DNA of 64,000 bases, from NCBI GenBank assembly GCA_964568855.1, contig CAZMSD010000006.1, positions 1 through 64,000 on the forward strand, given 5' to 3'. Position numbers and translations under genes: made by a program. The notes under the pieces are model-generated. The model worked only from the letters and a program-made list of their open reading frames with translations. It was not told the origin of the DNA and did not search any database. Origin of the DNA: CAZMSD01 sp964568855 (GTDB taxonomy: Bacteria > CAIWAD01). Every line of letters starts with the position of its first letter. Within the stretch, counting starts at the first letter, position 1. Below are positions 24,719 through 32,800 of the stretch, piece after piece.

Positions 24719-25557
24719 GCGATCGATTTCCATGCCGGCCGGCGGGGCTGGTCGCGGCCTTGCTGTCCCTGGCGCTCGGGACCGGGTGGTTTCCCGCGGC
24801 GCTGGCGCAGAAGACCGCGGACGCGCCCGGGCTTTCCACCATGGAACACACTGTGGCCGCCGTGCTCTGGATGCAGACCGCCGCCGAACTCAGGGCCCTG
24901 CAGCACCAGGCATTCAACCTGGCCCGGATGGTGCTGGACCGCGATCTCGAAACAGGGCCCGCGGATTCCCGCGCCGTGGTGGTGGACATCGACGAGACCG
25001 TGCTGGACAACAGTCCCTACCAGGCCGGGCTGATCGTCCGGGGCAGCGGCTACCCGGAGGGCTGGAGCGACTGGTGCGCGGCCGCCGAGGCGGCGGCGGT
25101 TCCCGGGGCCGTCGAGTTCCTCGAGTACGCCGCATCGCGCGGAGTCCAGGTGTATTACATTTCCAACCGCAAGACCGCCGAACTCAAGGGAACGCAGCGC
25201 AACCTGGCGGCCCTGGGATTTCCCCAGGTTCGCGAGGACCGCCTGCTGCTCAGGTCGAGCGAGTCGAGCAAGACGGCCCGCAGGGACAGCGTGATGCGCG
25301 AGCATCGCATCGTGCTGCTGCTGGGCGACAACCTGAACGACTTTTCGGCGGTCTTCGAGCGCCTGGGCGTTCTGGACCGGCTGGCCGCGGTGGAGGATCA
25401 CCGCGAAGCCTGGGGCCGGCGCTTCATCGTGCTGCCCAATCCCATGTACGGCGACTGGGAAGGAGCCGTCTACGGCTACGACTGGGGCGCCGCCGCCGAA
25501 GACGGGAACCGCATGCGCAAAACGGCGCTGAGGCCCTGGGAAAGAGATCCACGATGA
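24715..25557 (+). CDS. Exported HAD acid phosphatase (5'-nucleotidase, lipoprotein e(P4)-type)
   Basis: A 280-residue class C acid phosphatase. GAGGAAGG before the ATG and a signal peptide (about 1-31, ending AALAQ) set the start. The HAD motifs are VVVDIDETVLDNS (nucleophile Asp91, acid Asp93), VYYISNRK (motif II), RRDSVMREH (Lys/Arg motif III region) and LLLGDNLNDF (motif IV). Relatives hydrolyse 5'-nucleotides such as NMN at the cell surface. Unlike the Haemophilus P4 protein there is no lipobox Cys at the cleavage site, so a soluble periplasmic enzyme is predicted. Coupled by ATGA on both sides. Confidence 0.88.
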   Translation: MSDRFPCRPAGLVAALLSLALGTGWFPAALAQKTADAPGLSTMEHTVAAVLWMQTAAELRALQHQAFNLARMVLDRDLETGPADSRAVVVDIDETVLDNSPYQAGLIVRGSGYPEGWSDWCAAAEAAAVPGAVEFLEYAASRGVQVYYISNRKTAELKGTQRNLAALGFPQVREDRLLLRSSESSKTARRDSVMREHRIVLLLGDNLNDFSAVFERLGVLDRLAAVEDHREAWGRRFIVLPNPMYGDWEGAVYGYDWGAAAEDGNRMRKTALRPWERDPR

Positions 25558-25973
25558 AACACTACCGCAAGGAGCTGTTCTTCAATACGCCGGGCCGCCG
25601 GGCCTTCCTCAACATCACCGGGCAGGTGGAGGAATGCCTCCGCGAGAGCGGGATCCGCGAGGGTCTCGTGCTGGTCAACGCCATGCACATCACGGCCTCG
25701 GTCTTCATCAACGACGATGAATCCGGCCTGCACCGGGACTACGAGGACTGGCTCGAGCGCCTGGCTCCCCACGCCCCCGTGTCACAGTACCGGCACAACG
25801 AGACCGGCGAGGACAACGGCGACGCGCACCTCAAGCGGCAGGTCATGGGACGCGAGGTGGTGGTGGCCGTGACGCGGGGCGCACTGGACTTCGGTCCCTG
25901 GGAGCGCATCTTCTACGGGGAGTTCGACGGCCGCCGCCGCAAGCGGGTGCTGGTGAAGATCATCGGGGAGTGA
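25554..25973 (+). CDS. yjbQ: YjbQ family protein (UPF0047)
   Basis: A 139-residue protein of the YjbQ/UPF0047 family, with the typical length. Family marks are FLNITGQVEECLRESGI (about 18-34), VNAMHITASVFINDDE (43-58, the conserved His position) and a C-terminal VTRGALDFGPWERIFYGEFDG. E. coli YjbQ has weak thiamine-phosphate synthase activity, but the physiological role is unsettled. It is the last gene of the SufE operon, translationally coupled to the phosphatase. Confidence 0.9.
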   Translation: MKHYRKELFFNTPGRRAFLNITGQVEECLRESGIREGLVLVNAMHITASVFINDDESGLHRDYEDWLERLAPHAPVSQYRHNETGEDNGDAHLKRQVMGREVVVAVTRGALDFGPWERIFYGEFDGRRRKRVLVKIIGE

Positions 25974-26300
25974 GCCGATTCGACACGGACGCTTCGCCCG
26001 GTGATCCGCGGAGGGCATCCATGCCTGCACCGCTCACCGGAAGCAGCACCGGGCGCGATCCGGAGCGCCGCTTCCAGCAGCACGGCCCTCTTTATCCGCG
26101 AGATCGACCGCCGGCCGGAATTTCAGATTCCAGCTTTGAAACCGGGCATTTTCGATCCTCTATTGCTACTGTTCTTCTCCCGACAAACCTGCCGAATTCA
26201 GCCTGACCGAGAGTTTCAGAGGGATCTCGACATCGAGCGTGCTGATGTAATACCGGCTGGAAGAAATACGAGGCGGGCGACACCAAGAAGGAGAGAAGAT
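25974..26300. other. 327-base intergenic region upstream of the second subtilisin
   Basis: No gene is supported; an open frame runs in from 26001 but has no ribosome site or coding character until the ATG at 26301. A weak promoter-like pair, TTGAAA (26136-26141) with TCTATT or TATTGC 17-19 bases on, is the only regulatory hint. AAGGAGAG at the end is the ribosome-binding site of the protease gene. Confidence 0.35.
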
Positions 26301-28862
26301 ATGTTGCAGGCACTGCTGTTCTGCGGCCTGCTGGCCCTTGAGGCCGGCGCCGCTGTGGATGCGTCTCCTCCGGCCGGGAATACGATCGGTCCCGCCGGTT
26401 CTTCCCCCCACTGGGTCTTTTTCAGCGACCGCGCGGCCTGGTCTCCCGCCGAGCGCCAGGCCATGCTCGCCGAGTTGGAGCGAACCATCGATCCGCACAC
26501 CCTGGCCCGCCGGGCCAAGGTCATGGACGCGCCCCTGCTGCGGGAGTTCGACCTGCCGGTCTGTCCCGCTTACGTGGAACAGGTGCTCGAGCGCGGGGCC
26601 GTGCTGCGCCAGGAAAGCCGCTGGCTGAACGCCGTATCCGTGGAGGGCACGCCGGCGGTCCTCGAGGCCGTCGGCGAGCTGCCCTTCGTGCGGGCCACCC
26701 AGCCGGTGGCGCGCGGCCTCCGGCGGGAGCCCGTCCAACTCGAACCTGTCGAACCTCCCCCTGGCCAATCGCGACTGGACTACGGTTCCAGCTACGCCCA
26801 GCTCGAGCAGATCGGCGTGATCGGCGCCCACGACCAGGGGCTCAGCGGCGCCGGCGTCCGGGTGCTGATGCTGGACACGGGGTATTACAAGGACCACGAA
26901 TCGATCCACGAGGACCAGATCCTCGACGAGTGGGACTTCATCAACGACGACGGTGATACGCAGAACGAGGCGGGCGATCCCAGCGGCCAGCACGACCACG
27001 GAACCATGACCCTGAGCTCCCTGGGCGGCAGTTCGTCGGGCAACCTCTACGGCCCGGCCTACGGCGCCGATTTCCTGCTGGCCAAGACGGAGGACGTCTC
27101 CAGCGAGACTCCCGTGGAGGAGGACTACTACGTGGCCGGCCTGGAATGGGGCGAGATCCTCGGCGCCGACGTTGCCTCTGCCTCGCTGGGCTACCTGGAC
27201 TGGTACACCTGGCCCGACATGGACGGACTGACGGCGGTGACCACCATCGGCGTCAACACGGCCGTCTCCCTCGGAGTATCCGTGGCCAACGCGGCGGGTA
27301 ACGAGCGCGGCACGGCCTGGGACCACATCATCGCTCCCGCCGACGCCTTCGAGGTGATCGCCGTGGGCGCGGTCGATTCGGGCGGTTCCCTGGCCTACTT
27401 CAGCTCCCCGGGACCGACCTACGACGGCCGTATCAAGCCCGAGGTAGTGGCCCGCGGCGTTTCCACGGCCTGCGCCAGTCCCTACGGCGCCAGTTCCTAC
27501 ACCACGGCCAGCGGCACCAGCCTGGCCACGCCGCTGGTTGGCGGCTGCGCCGCCCTGCTGCTGGAGGCCGACCCGAGCCTGACACCCACCGAACTGCGCC
27601 AGCTGATGACCTCCACCGCCGACAACGCGGACACCCCGGACAACGACTACGGCTGGGGCCTGGTGGACATGACGGCGGCGCTGGAGGCCCTGCGCGCCTT
27701 CGAGGCCCTGGATCCCGTCGTGCTTGGCGACGACGACGGCGACGGGGTGGCCGAGCCCGGCGAGACCGTCGAACTCGAAATTCCGCTGCACAACCTGGAC
27801 GGGCAGGCCTACACGACCGTGACGGGCCTGCTGAGCAGCCCCTCGGAGTGGATCGACGTGCAACAGGCCTCGGCAAGCTATCCCTCCTTCGCCCCGGACG
27901 AGACGCACGGGAACCTGACGGCCTACGTGATCCAGGTGCTGGAGGGCGCCCCGGCCGTCTTCAGCGCCGGCCTGGACCTCGAGGTGGACGCCGACGGACA
28001 CGTCGAGCAAGTCTCGCAGACCCTGCAGGTCGGCGCTCTCGAGGTGTATTACAGCCACGACGCCGAGAGCGGCGAGGAAGGCTGGACCCATTCCGCCGCC
28101 GGAGGCTGGAACGACCAGTGGCACCTGAGCGTGGAGGACGCCGCCAGTCCCGTCACCAGTTGGAAGTGCGGGGACACGGGCAGCGGCGATTACGCCGCGG
28201 AACTGGACGCCCGACTTGTGTCACCGGGACTGGAGATCCGGCCCTGGACCCGCTTGCGCTTCCAGCACCGGATCGAAGCGGAAGCCTCGGGCGCCTACCC
28301 CGATTCGGCCTACGACGGCGGCATCCTGGAGCTCAGCGACGACGGCGGCCAGAGCTGGCAGCAACTGCAGCCGGAAAGCGGCCCCTACGGGCACAACCTC
28401 CGTTGGGAATCGGGCGGCGGTAATCCCGCCACGCACCCCTTCGACGGCGGGACCGCCTGCTGGTCCGGTGACTTCGACTGGCAGGAAAGCGTGGTGGACC
28501 TCGTGGCCTGGGACGGACAGACCGTCCAATTGCGTTTCCGCTTCGGCTCGGACACCGGCGGCAATCTGGAAGGCTGGTACGTGGACGACATTCTGCTGGA
28601 AGGTCTGGCCGGCGGCCCGCCCGATCCGGTGACCGACCTGAGCATCAGCCTGCTGAACCAGGACGAGGTGCAGCTGAGCTGGAGTCCCAGCGCGGGCGCC
28701 GCCCAGTACCGGGTCGAGTCGCGCGTCGACCTGAGCGATGCCTGGGTCACGGAAACGGTGCAGGCCGAGACCAGCCTGGTACTGCCGGTGCAACCGGGTT
28801 CGCGGCTGTTCAGGGTGATCGCGGAGAACCAGAACTACACATCGGGCAGCTGTAGTTTGTGA
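26301..28862 (+). CDS. Secreted subtilisin-like serine protease (S8), with foreign C-terminal tail
   Basis: An 853-residue exported S8 peptidase; AAGGAGAG six bases upstream and a signal peptide (MLQALLFCGLLALEAGAA) set the start. A propeptide-like region (about 30-155) precedes the triad: Asp in VLMLDTGYYKDHE, His in QHDHGTMTLSSLGG, Asn in NAAGNERG and Ser in ASGTSLATPLVGG. A beta-sandwich region follows (about 480-620), then a jelly-roll/MAM-like domain (about 630-780; WESGGGNPATH, LRFRFGSDTGGNLEGWYVDDI). The end is the FN3-like tail (VTDLSISL, LSWSPSAGAAQYRVES) reaching FRVIAEN. Three relatives here stop at this point, but this one continues with QNYTSGSCSL into the low-GC island, and its end overlaps the convergent ATPase gene. 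Confidence 0.9.
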   Translation: MLQALLFCGLLALEAGAAVDASPPAGNTIGPAGSSPHWVFFSDRAAWSPAERQAMLAELERTIDPHTLARRAKVMDAPLLREFDLPVCPAYVEQVLERGAVLRQESRWLNAVSVEGTPAVLEAVGELPFVRATQPVARGLRREPVQLEPVEPPPGQSRLDYGSSYAQLEQIGVIGAHDQGLSGAGVRVLMLDTGYYKDHESIHEDQILDEWDFINDDGDTQNEAGDPSGQHDHGTMTLSSLGGSSSGNLYGPAYGADFLLAKTEDVSSETPVEEDYYVAGLEWGEILGADVASASLGYLDWYTWPDMDGLTAVTTIGVNTAVSLGVSVANAAGNERGTAWDHIIAPADAFEVIAVGAVDSGGSLAYFSSPGPTYDGRIKPEVVARGVSTACASPYGASSYTTASGTSLATPLVGGCAALLLEADPSLTPTELRQLMTSTADNADTPDNDYGWGLVDMTAALEALRAFEALDPVVLGDDDGDGVAEPGETVELEIPLHNLDGQAYTTVTGLLSSPSEWIDVQQASASYPSFAPDETHGNLTAYVIQVLEGAPAVFSAGLDLEVDADGHVEQVSQTLQVGALEVYYSHDAESGEEGWTHSAAGGWNDQWHLSVEDAASPVTSWKCGDTGSGDYAAELDARLVSPGLEIRPWTRLRFQHRIEAEASGAYPDSAYDGGILELSDDGGQSWQQLQPESGPYGHNLRWESGGGNPATHPFDGGTACWSGDFDWQESVVDLVAWDGQTVQLRFRFGSDTGGNLEGWYVDDILLEGLAGGPPDPVTDLSISLLNQDEVQLSWSPSAGAAQYRVESRVDLSDAWVTETVQAETSLVLPVQPGSRLFRVIAENQNYTSGSCSL

Positions 28863-31051
28863 GCTTGGGGGAGCAGCTTCGACATCATACGGTTGTATTC
28901 ATAGTAATAGAAATCCCAGTCCTTGAGCTCATCGTCGTATACACCTTGGGATTCGTTGTAGGCGATCGACTTCTGCACTACTGCGTCCGCAACGATTTCT
29001 GCGACTAGTAACCGAAAATGCTTTTCATTCTGCCCAGGGAAATCCTCGGACTTGGGACCGAGGTACCGAATAATGGAAGGGTGCTTTGCCGCGATTTCGA
29101 GGACATTGCTTTTCCATTGTGAACGTTGGACACCGAGGTCGATATCTTCAATATTGATCTTGATGCCAATGCCAGCGGCACTTGCGGCAAGTAGTTCAGC
29201 TTCCGCCGATTCATCTAGCCAACTGGCTTTGATAGTTGCGTGAGCTTCTGGTGTAGAGGTTGTCATGCCGAATACAGCAACTGCGATTCCAAGATTCGGC
29301 TTTGGGACAAGGCGACAATGTCCTTTAGTCTTGAATGCACGTCCAGTTATGGATACACCTAGCGCACCGCCGACTGGGGCAACCGCAAGAGGACAATAGA
29401 CCTTTATATTTTTCCTACTGCCGTCGACAGGAACCTTATATCGCTTGCTAGAGAACCGCAGATCTGTGATGTGCATGTAAAGGTCTGCTTCAGTTGCAAC
29501 TACTTCCATTGTAGCTTCGTCCTTGATCGGTCCTACTGATACAGAGATGCCAGATGCTGCACTTGGTATGTTGCCTGTGACTGTCCACAATGCTCTCAGA
29601 ACCTTCGAATCATTTGGATGTGACTCAAGTTCCGTGATGTTAGGATTTACACGGATGTCTTGGGAGAGTCGGCAAACCTGGACTGAATCACCCTCCTGGA
29701 TTTCTGGAAACACTTCTGTGTTGATGTTAAGCCAAAACTTCTTAGGCTTTCCGACCACGAGCTGACAGAACGGAGGGCTGAGAGTGTATCCGCGTTCTCG
29801 CAACTGAGATGACTTATCTGCGGTATTCGGATCACGGGCGCTTTCCTCGATACTTGTCTCGTCCATAAGGAACTCTGAGGCCAGCTTCTCAAGCTGATTC
29901 AAGCGTTTTCTAGTTTCGTCATTCTCGACGCTAGCTCTATCGGACTCCACTTGCCTACGCTCTTCCTCAATTAAGGGCCGTAGACGTTTGAGCGCTTCCT
30001 GAAATAGCATTATTACAAATGGGTGATCTTTGTCAAGGCCACCGCGTCGCATCGGATCAAGAATTGGGAACGGATTGCTACTTGGGGGCTTACCCCCAGC
30101 TTCTTCGATCTTGTCGTACTCGGTCCATAACTGATCGATGTATTTGCAGCGAAGTTTCCCAACGAACCATGCGGCGTTTGGATCATGGTTAAGCTTGGGA
30201 TCGAAGTACGTTGCTTCGTGGATCGCGTGTCTGGACTTAACAATGATTCCTCCGAGGCGGTAGTACGTCTGTTCATTCTTGAAGGGCTTCTTAGCCCGGC
30301 GTATCACCAGTTTCGCTGAGGCGCCCGTATAACCAGGGATTTCGAAGGTCTCCTTGATACGATCCTTTGCTTCAATCACTGGCGCAATCAGTTGATCTGT
30401 ACGATTCTTGTTGACATCAGTCAATTCCACTAATCGGTCCTTTGAACTGAAGATATCACGGAGTGCCACACGACGTTGGAGTTGATCGAGCATCGTGTCG
30501 TGCTGAGGAATCGTAGTCGTGGATTGCACTTCGACGGTGACTACTGTCCCTGAACCCTTTTGGATCTGAAGGTTGTGACGAAGTAAGTCAGTCACAGGTT
30601 CTGTACATAGCGGTTCATAATCCCAGTCTGATAGCCTACAGGCATGGAATTTCCCATCTTCTCGCGCTATTGATTCATACTGTACAGGACCGAGAGCCAG
30701 GATATCCTTTGCACCTCTAGAATTCGTCCCACGCACATAGGCTCCAACCTCTAACCCACTTACCATACCTCCTGTGCGGCCAAGTTTGACATCCATTGAG
30801 CTGAGGGTCATGCCGTCAGCATAATCTCGCACCCGGAGAATAGTCGGACAGTTACCACGCCGACGTTTGATCTCGATCTCGATGCGGCCGGTATGATTCA
30901 CATTTTCTTTTGAGAGCAATTGGTATCGATCATCTGAGTTCGTGATAAGCTCAACGAGCGCGTCGTAAACATCCCTAACTGCGCGGCGCGAATCATGGCG
31001 AAGCCGCCTTGTATCAACCTCGATGCGTCGCTTTTTTGTGGATATTGGCAT
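28835..31051 (-). CDS. GHKL (MORC/Hsp90-type) ATPase, putative defence protein
   Basis: A 738-residue protein whose N-terminus is a Bergerat-fold ATPase. The first motif is ALVELITNSDD (Glu34, Asn38, Asp40), the second LRVRDYADGMT (Asp76, Gly80), the third RGTNSRGAKDI (about 107-117). An S5-like second domain follows with GGIIVKSRHAIHE and KLRCKYIDQL, then DKDHPFVIMLFQEALKRL before a coiled segment (about 365-410). The C-terminal third is beta-rich with no match I can name. This arrangement resembles prokaryotic MORC/Hsp90-like ATPases known from restriction-modification and other defence loci. An AGGAGGT site overlaps the upstream gene's TAG. It is the last gene of the island operon. DNA or phage involvement is inferred, not shown. 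Confidence 0.75.
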   Translation of the reverse strand: MPISTKKRRIEVDTRRLRHDSRRAVRDVYDALVELITNSDDRYQLLSKENVNHTGRIEIEIKRRRGNCPTILRVRDYADGMTLSSMDVKLGRTGGMVSGLEVGAYVRGTNSRGAKDILALGPVQYESIAREDGKFHACRLSDWDYEPLCTEPVTDLLRHNLQIQKGSGTVVTVEVQSTTTIPQHDTMLDQLQRRVALRDIFSSKDRLVELTDVNKNRTDQLIAPVIEAKDRIKETFEIPGYTGASAKLVIRRAKKPFKNEQTYYRLGGIIVKSRHAIHEATYFDPKLNHDPNAAWFVGKLRCKYIDQLWTEYDKIEEAGGKPPSSNPFPILDPMRRGGLDKDHPFVIMLFQEALKRLRPLIEEERRQVESDRASVENDETRKRLNQLEKLASEFLMDETSIEESARDPNTADKSSQLRERGYTLSPPFCQLVVGKPKKFWLNINTEVFPEIQEGDSVQVCRLSQDIRVNPNITELESHPNDSKVLRALWTVTGNIPSAASGISVSVGPIKDEATMEVVATEADLYMHITDLRFSSKRYKVPVDGSRKNIKVYCPLAVAPVGGALGVSITGRAFKTKGHCRLVPKPNLGIAVAVFGMTTSTPEAHATIKASWLDESAEAELLAASAAGIGIKINIEDIDLGVQRSQWKSNVLEIAAKHPSIIRYLGPKSEDFPGQNEKHFRLLVAEIVADAVVQKSIAYNESQGVYDDELKDWDFYYYEYNRMMSKLLPQAHKLQLPDV

Positions 31052-31060
31052 GGTAACCTC

Positions 31061-31684
31061 CTACAAACCTGAAATACGGCACAGGAGTGTTTCCATAAAG
31101 GTGACCACTTTTTCGTCACTGGCATCGATGGCAATCTTGCGAATCTTCTCGATACGAGACCGAATAACGTGCTGTTCAGCATCAACCCTACAGCGAAGTA
31201 GGTCAGACATCTCGCCAAGAGGTAATTCCGAATCAATTCCGCGCTCCGAATAGCTCTGGTAAAGTGGATGTGCCCTAATCCTTCCAAGTACCCGCTGGTT
31301 TTGCTGCCGATGTTCCTTTGGGCCAGAAACTCCCACTGCCGACATGATCCCTTGTGCATGCTCCTTAATCCAGCGAAGCCCCGACTCGTTGAGTGACCAA
31401 CCATCTGTTGCAGGGGCGCGGCCTCGGTGCTTGGCGTGACCCCGGCCTCGACCTGTTCGCCCGGTCACCATTTCGCCATTCACTGGCCTTGCTGCTTCTA
31501 CAAGAGCAACGCGAACAATATCCTTGTCAATGAGATCTGGGTGTTTTGTCCAAGAGAAGCTATCAGGAAACAACCTGTGCGCCACGATTGCGATGTCTTC
31601 AGTATGAACTTTCTCTGTTGCCCCCCCCGCCTCATAAAGTGCAATGACGACGAGCTTTCTGTTTGCAATTTGTGGATGTGTCAT
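31061..31684 (-). CDS. Winged-helix-like protein of the GHKL cassette
   Basis: A 207-residue protein. The N-terminal 105 residues look like a winged-helix domain: KLVVIALYEAGGATEKVHTE, FSWTKHPDLIDKDIVRVAL, then a basic loop GRTGRGRGHAKHRGRA and a wing ending DGWSLNESGLRWIKEH. The C-terminal half is helical with several charged turns (HRQQNQRVLGRIRAHPL, RIEKIRKIAIDASDEK). It probably binds nucleic acid or acts as an adaptor for the ATPase encoded nine bases downstream. A run of eight G (31621-31628 on the plus strand as C) falls at codons 19-22, a slippage-prone tract. Start overlaps the upstream stop by ATGA. Function unknown. Confidence 0.7.
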   Translation of the reverse strand: MTHPQIANRKLVVIALYEAGGATEKVHTEDIAIVAHRLFPDSFSWTKHPDLIDKDIVRVALVEAARPVNGEMVTGRTGRGRGHAKHRGRAPATDGWSLNESGLRWIKEHAQGIMSAVGVSGPKEHRQQNQRVLGRIRAHPLYQSYSERGIDSELPLGEMSDLLRCRVDAEQHVIRSRIEKIRKIAIDASDEKVVTFMETLLCRISGL

Positions 31685-32316
31685 CTTGACGCACCGTTGT
31701 CACCTGCACCATGCTGCTTGATGAACCGCTCAGCATCACTGCGCCAGCTTGCTTTTAGCGAAAAACCCTCACGTCCAACCGGGCGGGCTGCTTCAAGCTT
31801 CTTAAGTAAGCCAATCACGATATAAAACTGGTATGCGGGTAATGTATTGCCCTGCTCCGAAGCAGCTGCTAGACACGATTCAGTGGTCATCAGCTTTCCA
31901 GTCGCATGTTGGTTCTCTAATAGATCGAGGAACCGGGACACAGTTGGTAGCGGTAACCGATGAGTGTATTCTGATTTCTTTTTTTTCGACCAAGCGACCT
32001 TGCAGAGGCAGCCATTAGCAATCATAAACTTCGGGTAGTCAGTTGGAGTGACCTTGGATACACGTTTCCTGCTTCTCTTCCGTGGCACCTTCTGCCGTGC
32101 TGCACTTTGCTCTTGAGAAGCTGGCTCTGTTTGTTTCATTTGCCTCGTCAAGTTCGCTGCCAAGGATTTCCGCAAACCGTGAAGGCTACCAGCAAGGTCA
32201 CGTGCAACATCCAACCGTTCATAATTAGCCGAAGCTGCGGCTTCAGCCACCACCCTCAGTACGTCCGCTTCTGCGCGAGCAATAATTGATTCCAGCTTTT
32301 CAGCGACTCCACTCAT
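31681..32316 (-). CDS. Small basic protein, first gene of the GHKL cassette
   Basis: A 211-residue protein starting MSGVAEKLESII. Residues 1-65 form a likely coiled coil, 75-95 a basic linker (RQKVPRKRSRKRVSKV), and the rest a compact domain with YPKFMIANGCLCKVAWSKKK, LPLPTVSRFLDLLE and a winged-helix-like end YIVIGLLKKLEAARPVGREG. I do not recognise a family. A run of eight A in codons AAA AAA AAG (31979-31986) matches the heptameric slippery pattern A-AAA-AAG in frame. The start lies where transcription is predicted to begin, so translation may be leaderless; an alternative TTG at 32352 lies inside the -35 box and is unlikely. Couples to the next gene by ATGA. Confidence 0.65.
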   Translation of the reverse strand: MSGVAEKLESIIARAEADVLRVVAEAAASANYERLDVARDLAGSLHGLRKSLAANLTRQMKQTEPASQEQSAARQKVPRKRSRKRVSKVTPTDYPKFMIANGCLCKVAWSKKKKSEYTHRLPLPTVSRFLDLLENQHATGKLMTTESCLAAASEQGNTLPAYQFYIVIGLLKKLEAARPVGREGFSLKASWRSDAERFIKQHGAGDNGASR

Positions 32317-32317
32317 G

Positions 32318-32352
32318 ATTCTATAATAGAATACGATAGAGTAGAAAATCAA
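32318..32352 (-). promoter_or_regulatory. Promoter with palindromic operator for the island operon, leaderless start
   Basis: Read on the minus strand, TTGATT (32352-32347) and TATTAT (32328-32323) are 18 bases apart, a good sigma-70-type pair. A palindrome with 7-base arms ATTCTAT and ATAGAAT around one base (32318-32332) covers the -10 box. The expected start of transcription falls at or within a base or two of the ATG at 32316, leaving no ribosome-binding site. The palindrome is an obvious site for autorepression, perhaps by one of the winged-helix-like products. Confidence 0.55.
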
Positions 32353-32757
32353 GTCATTTTATAGGAGTGTTCATTTCTGAGCAGGATAGGCCGGCTTGTA
32401 CCAGTGATCTTTACCCACCGACGAGTACGGCAAACAGAGACACGAACTTGACTTAGACCGCGAGATGAAGGAGAATCGGTAGATGGCTTACACCGGGGTA
32501 GCTTCCTGATTATTCTCAGAATGTAATCTCGACGCAGTGGGATTGCTGATCAACGCGAAGGGCGTGATCGTTCCATAGAATTGCTTGTACAGTGATCTTT
32601 GGCACATATACCGATCCCAACTACCGGATAAAAACGACGTAAAGGCTCGGTTCAGCCTTGCTTGAGGTCGCTGATCGCAGCTGCATGCCCATCGATGGCG
32701 TGTCGCGCAGCGATCACGGCATCGACAAGTATATTTACCGAGTCTCATGGACTTGGG
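32353..32757. other. About 400-base gene-free right flank of the island
   Basis: No gene is supported. Minus-strand frames up to 115 codons exist but have no ribosome site, no recognisable motif and are rich in Arg/Cys. GC rises gradually toward the right. It may be decayed DNA left by the insertion. I found no direct repeat of the left edge. Confidence 0.4.
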
Positions 32758-32782
32758 ACGGCCGCCCGAGGGCGGCCGTTTC
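32758..32782 (+). terminator. Strong rho-independent terminator
   Basis: Perfect ten-base arms ACGGCCGCCC (32758-32767) and GGGCGGCCGT (32770-32779) with a two-base centre, so the working loop is CGAG, followed by TTCC. It would stop plus-strand transcripts just before the glycosyltransferase operon. It could be the original terminator of the subtilisin gene, displaced 3.9 kb by the island. Confidence 0.6.
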
Positions 32783-32800
32783 CTATATCGGCGGACCAAG

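Larger units (their letters stand above)
28830..32757. other. Low-GC acquired island carrying a three-gene GHKL-ATPase operon
   Basis: Base composition shifts sharply at the 3' end of the protease gene: sampled lines give 50% (28921-28980) and 45% (29881-29940) GC, against 63% at 28621-28680. Codon use inside favours A/T-ending codons that neighbours avoid. The left edge falls within about eight bases of the ATPase stop codon; the right edge lies somewhere before the terminator at 32758 and is not sharp. No integrase, transposase or clear direct repeat was seen, so the route of entry is unknown. Confidence 0.7.

Noticed and set aside
24715..25557. Lipoprotein anchoring of the P4-type phosphatase
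   Set aside because: The signal peptide ends AALAQ with no Cys at the cleavage position.
28830..32757. Island as an integrated prophage or integrative element
   Set aside because: No integrase, phage structural gene, tRNA target or direct flanking repeat was found.
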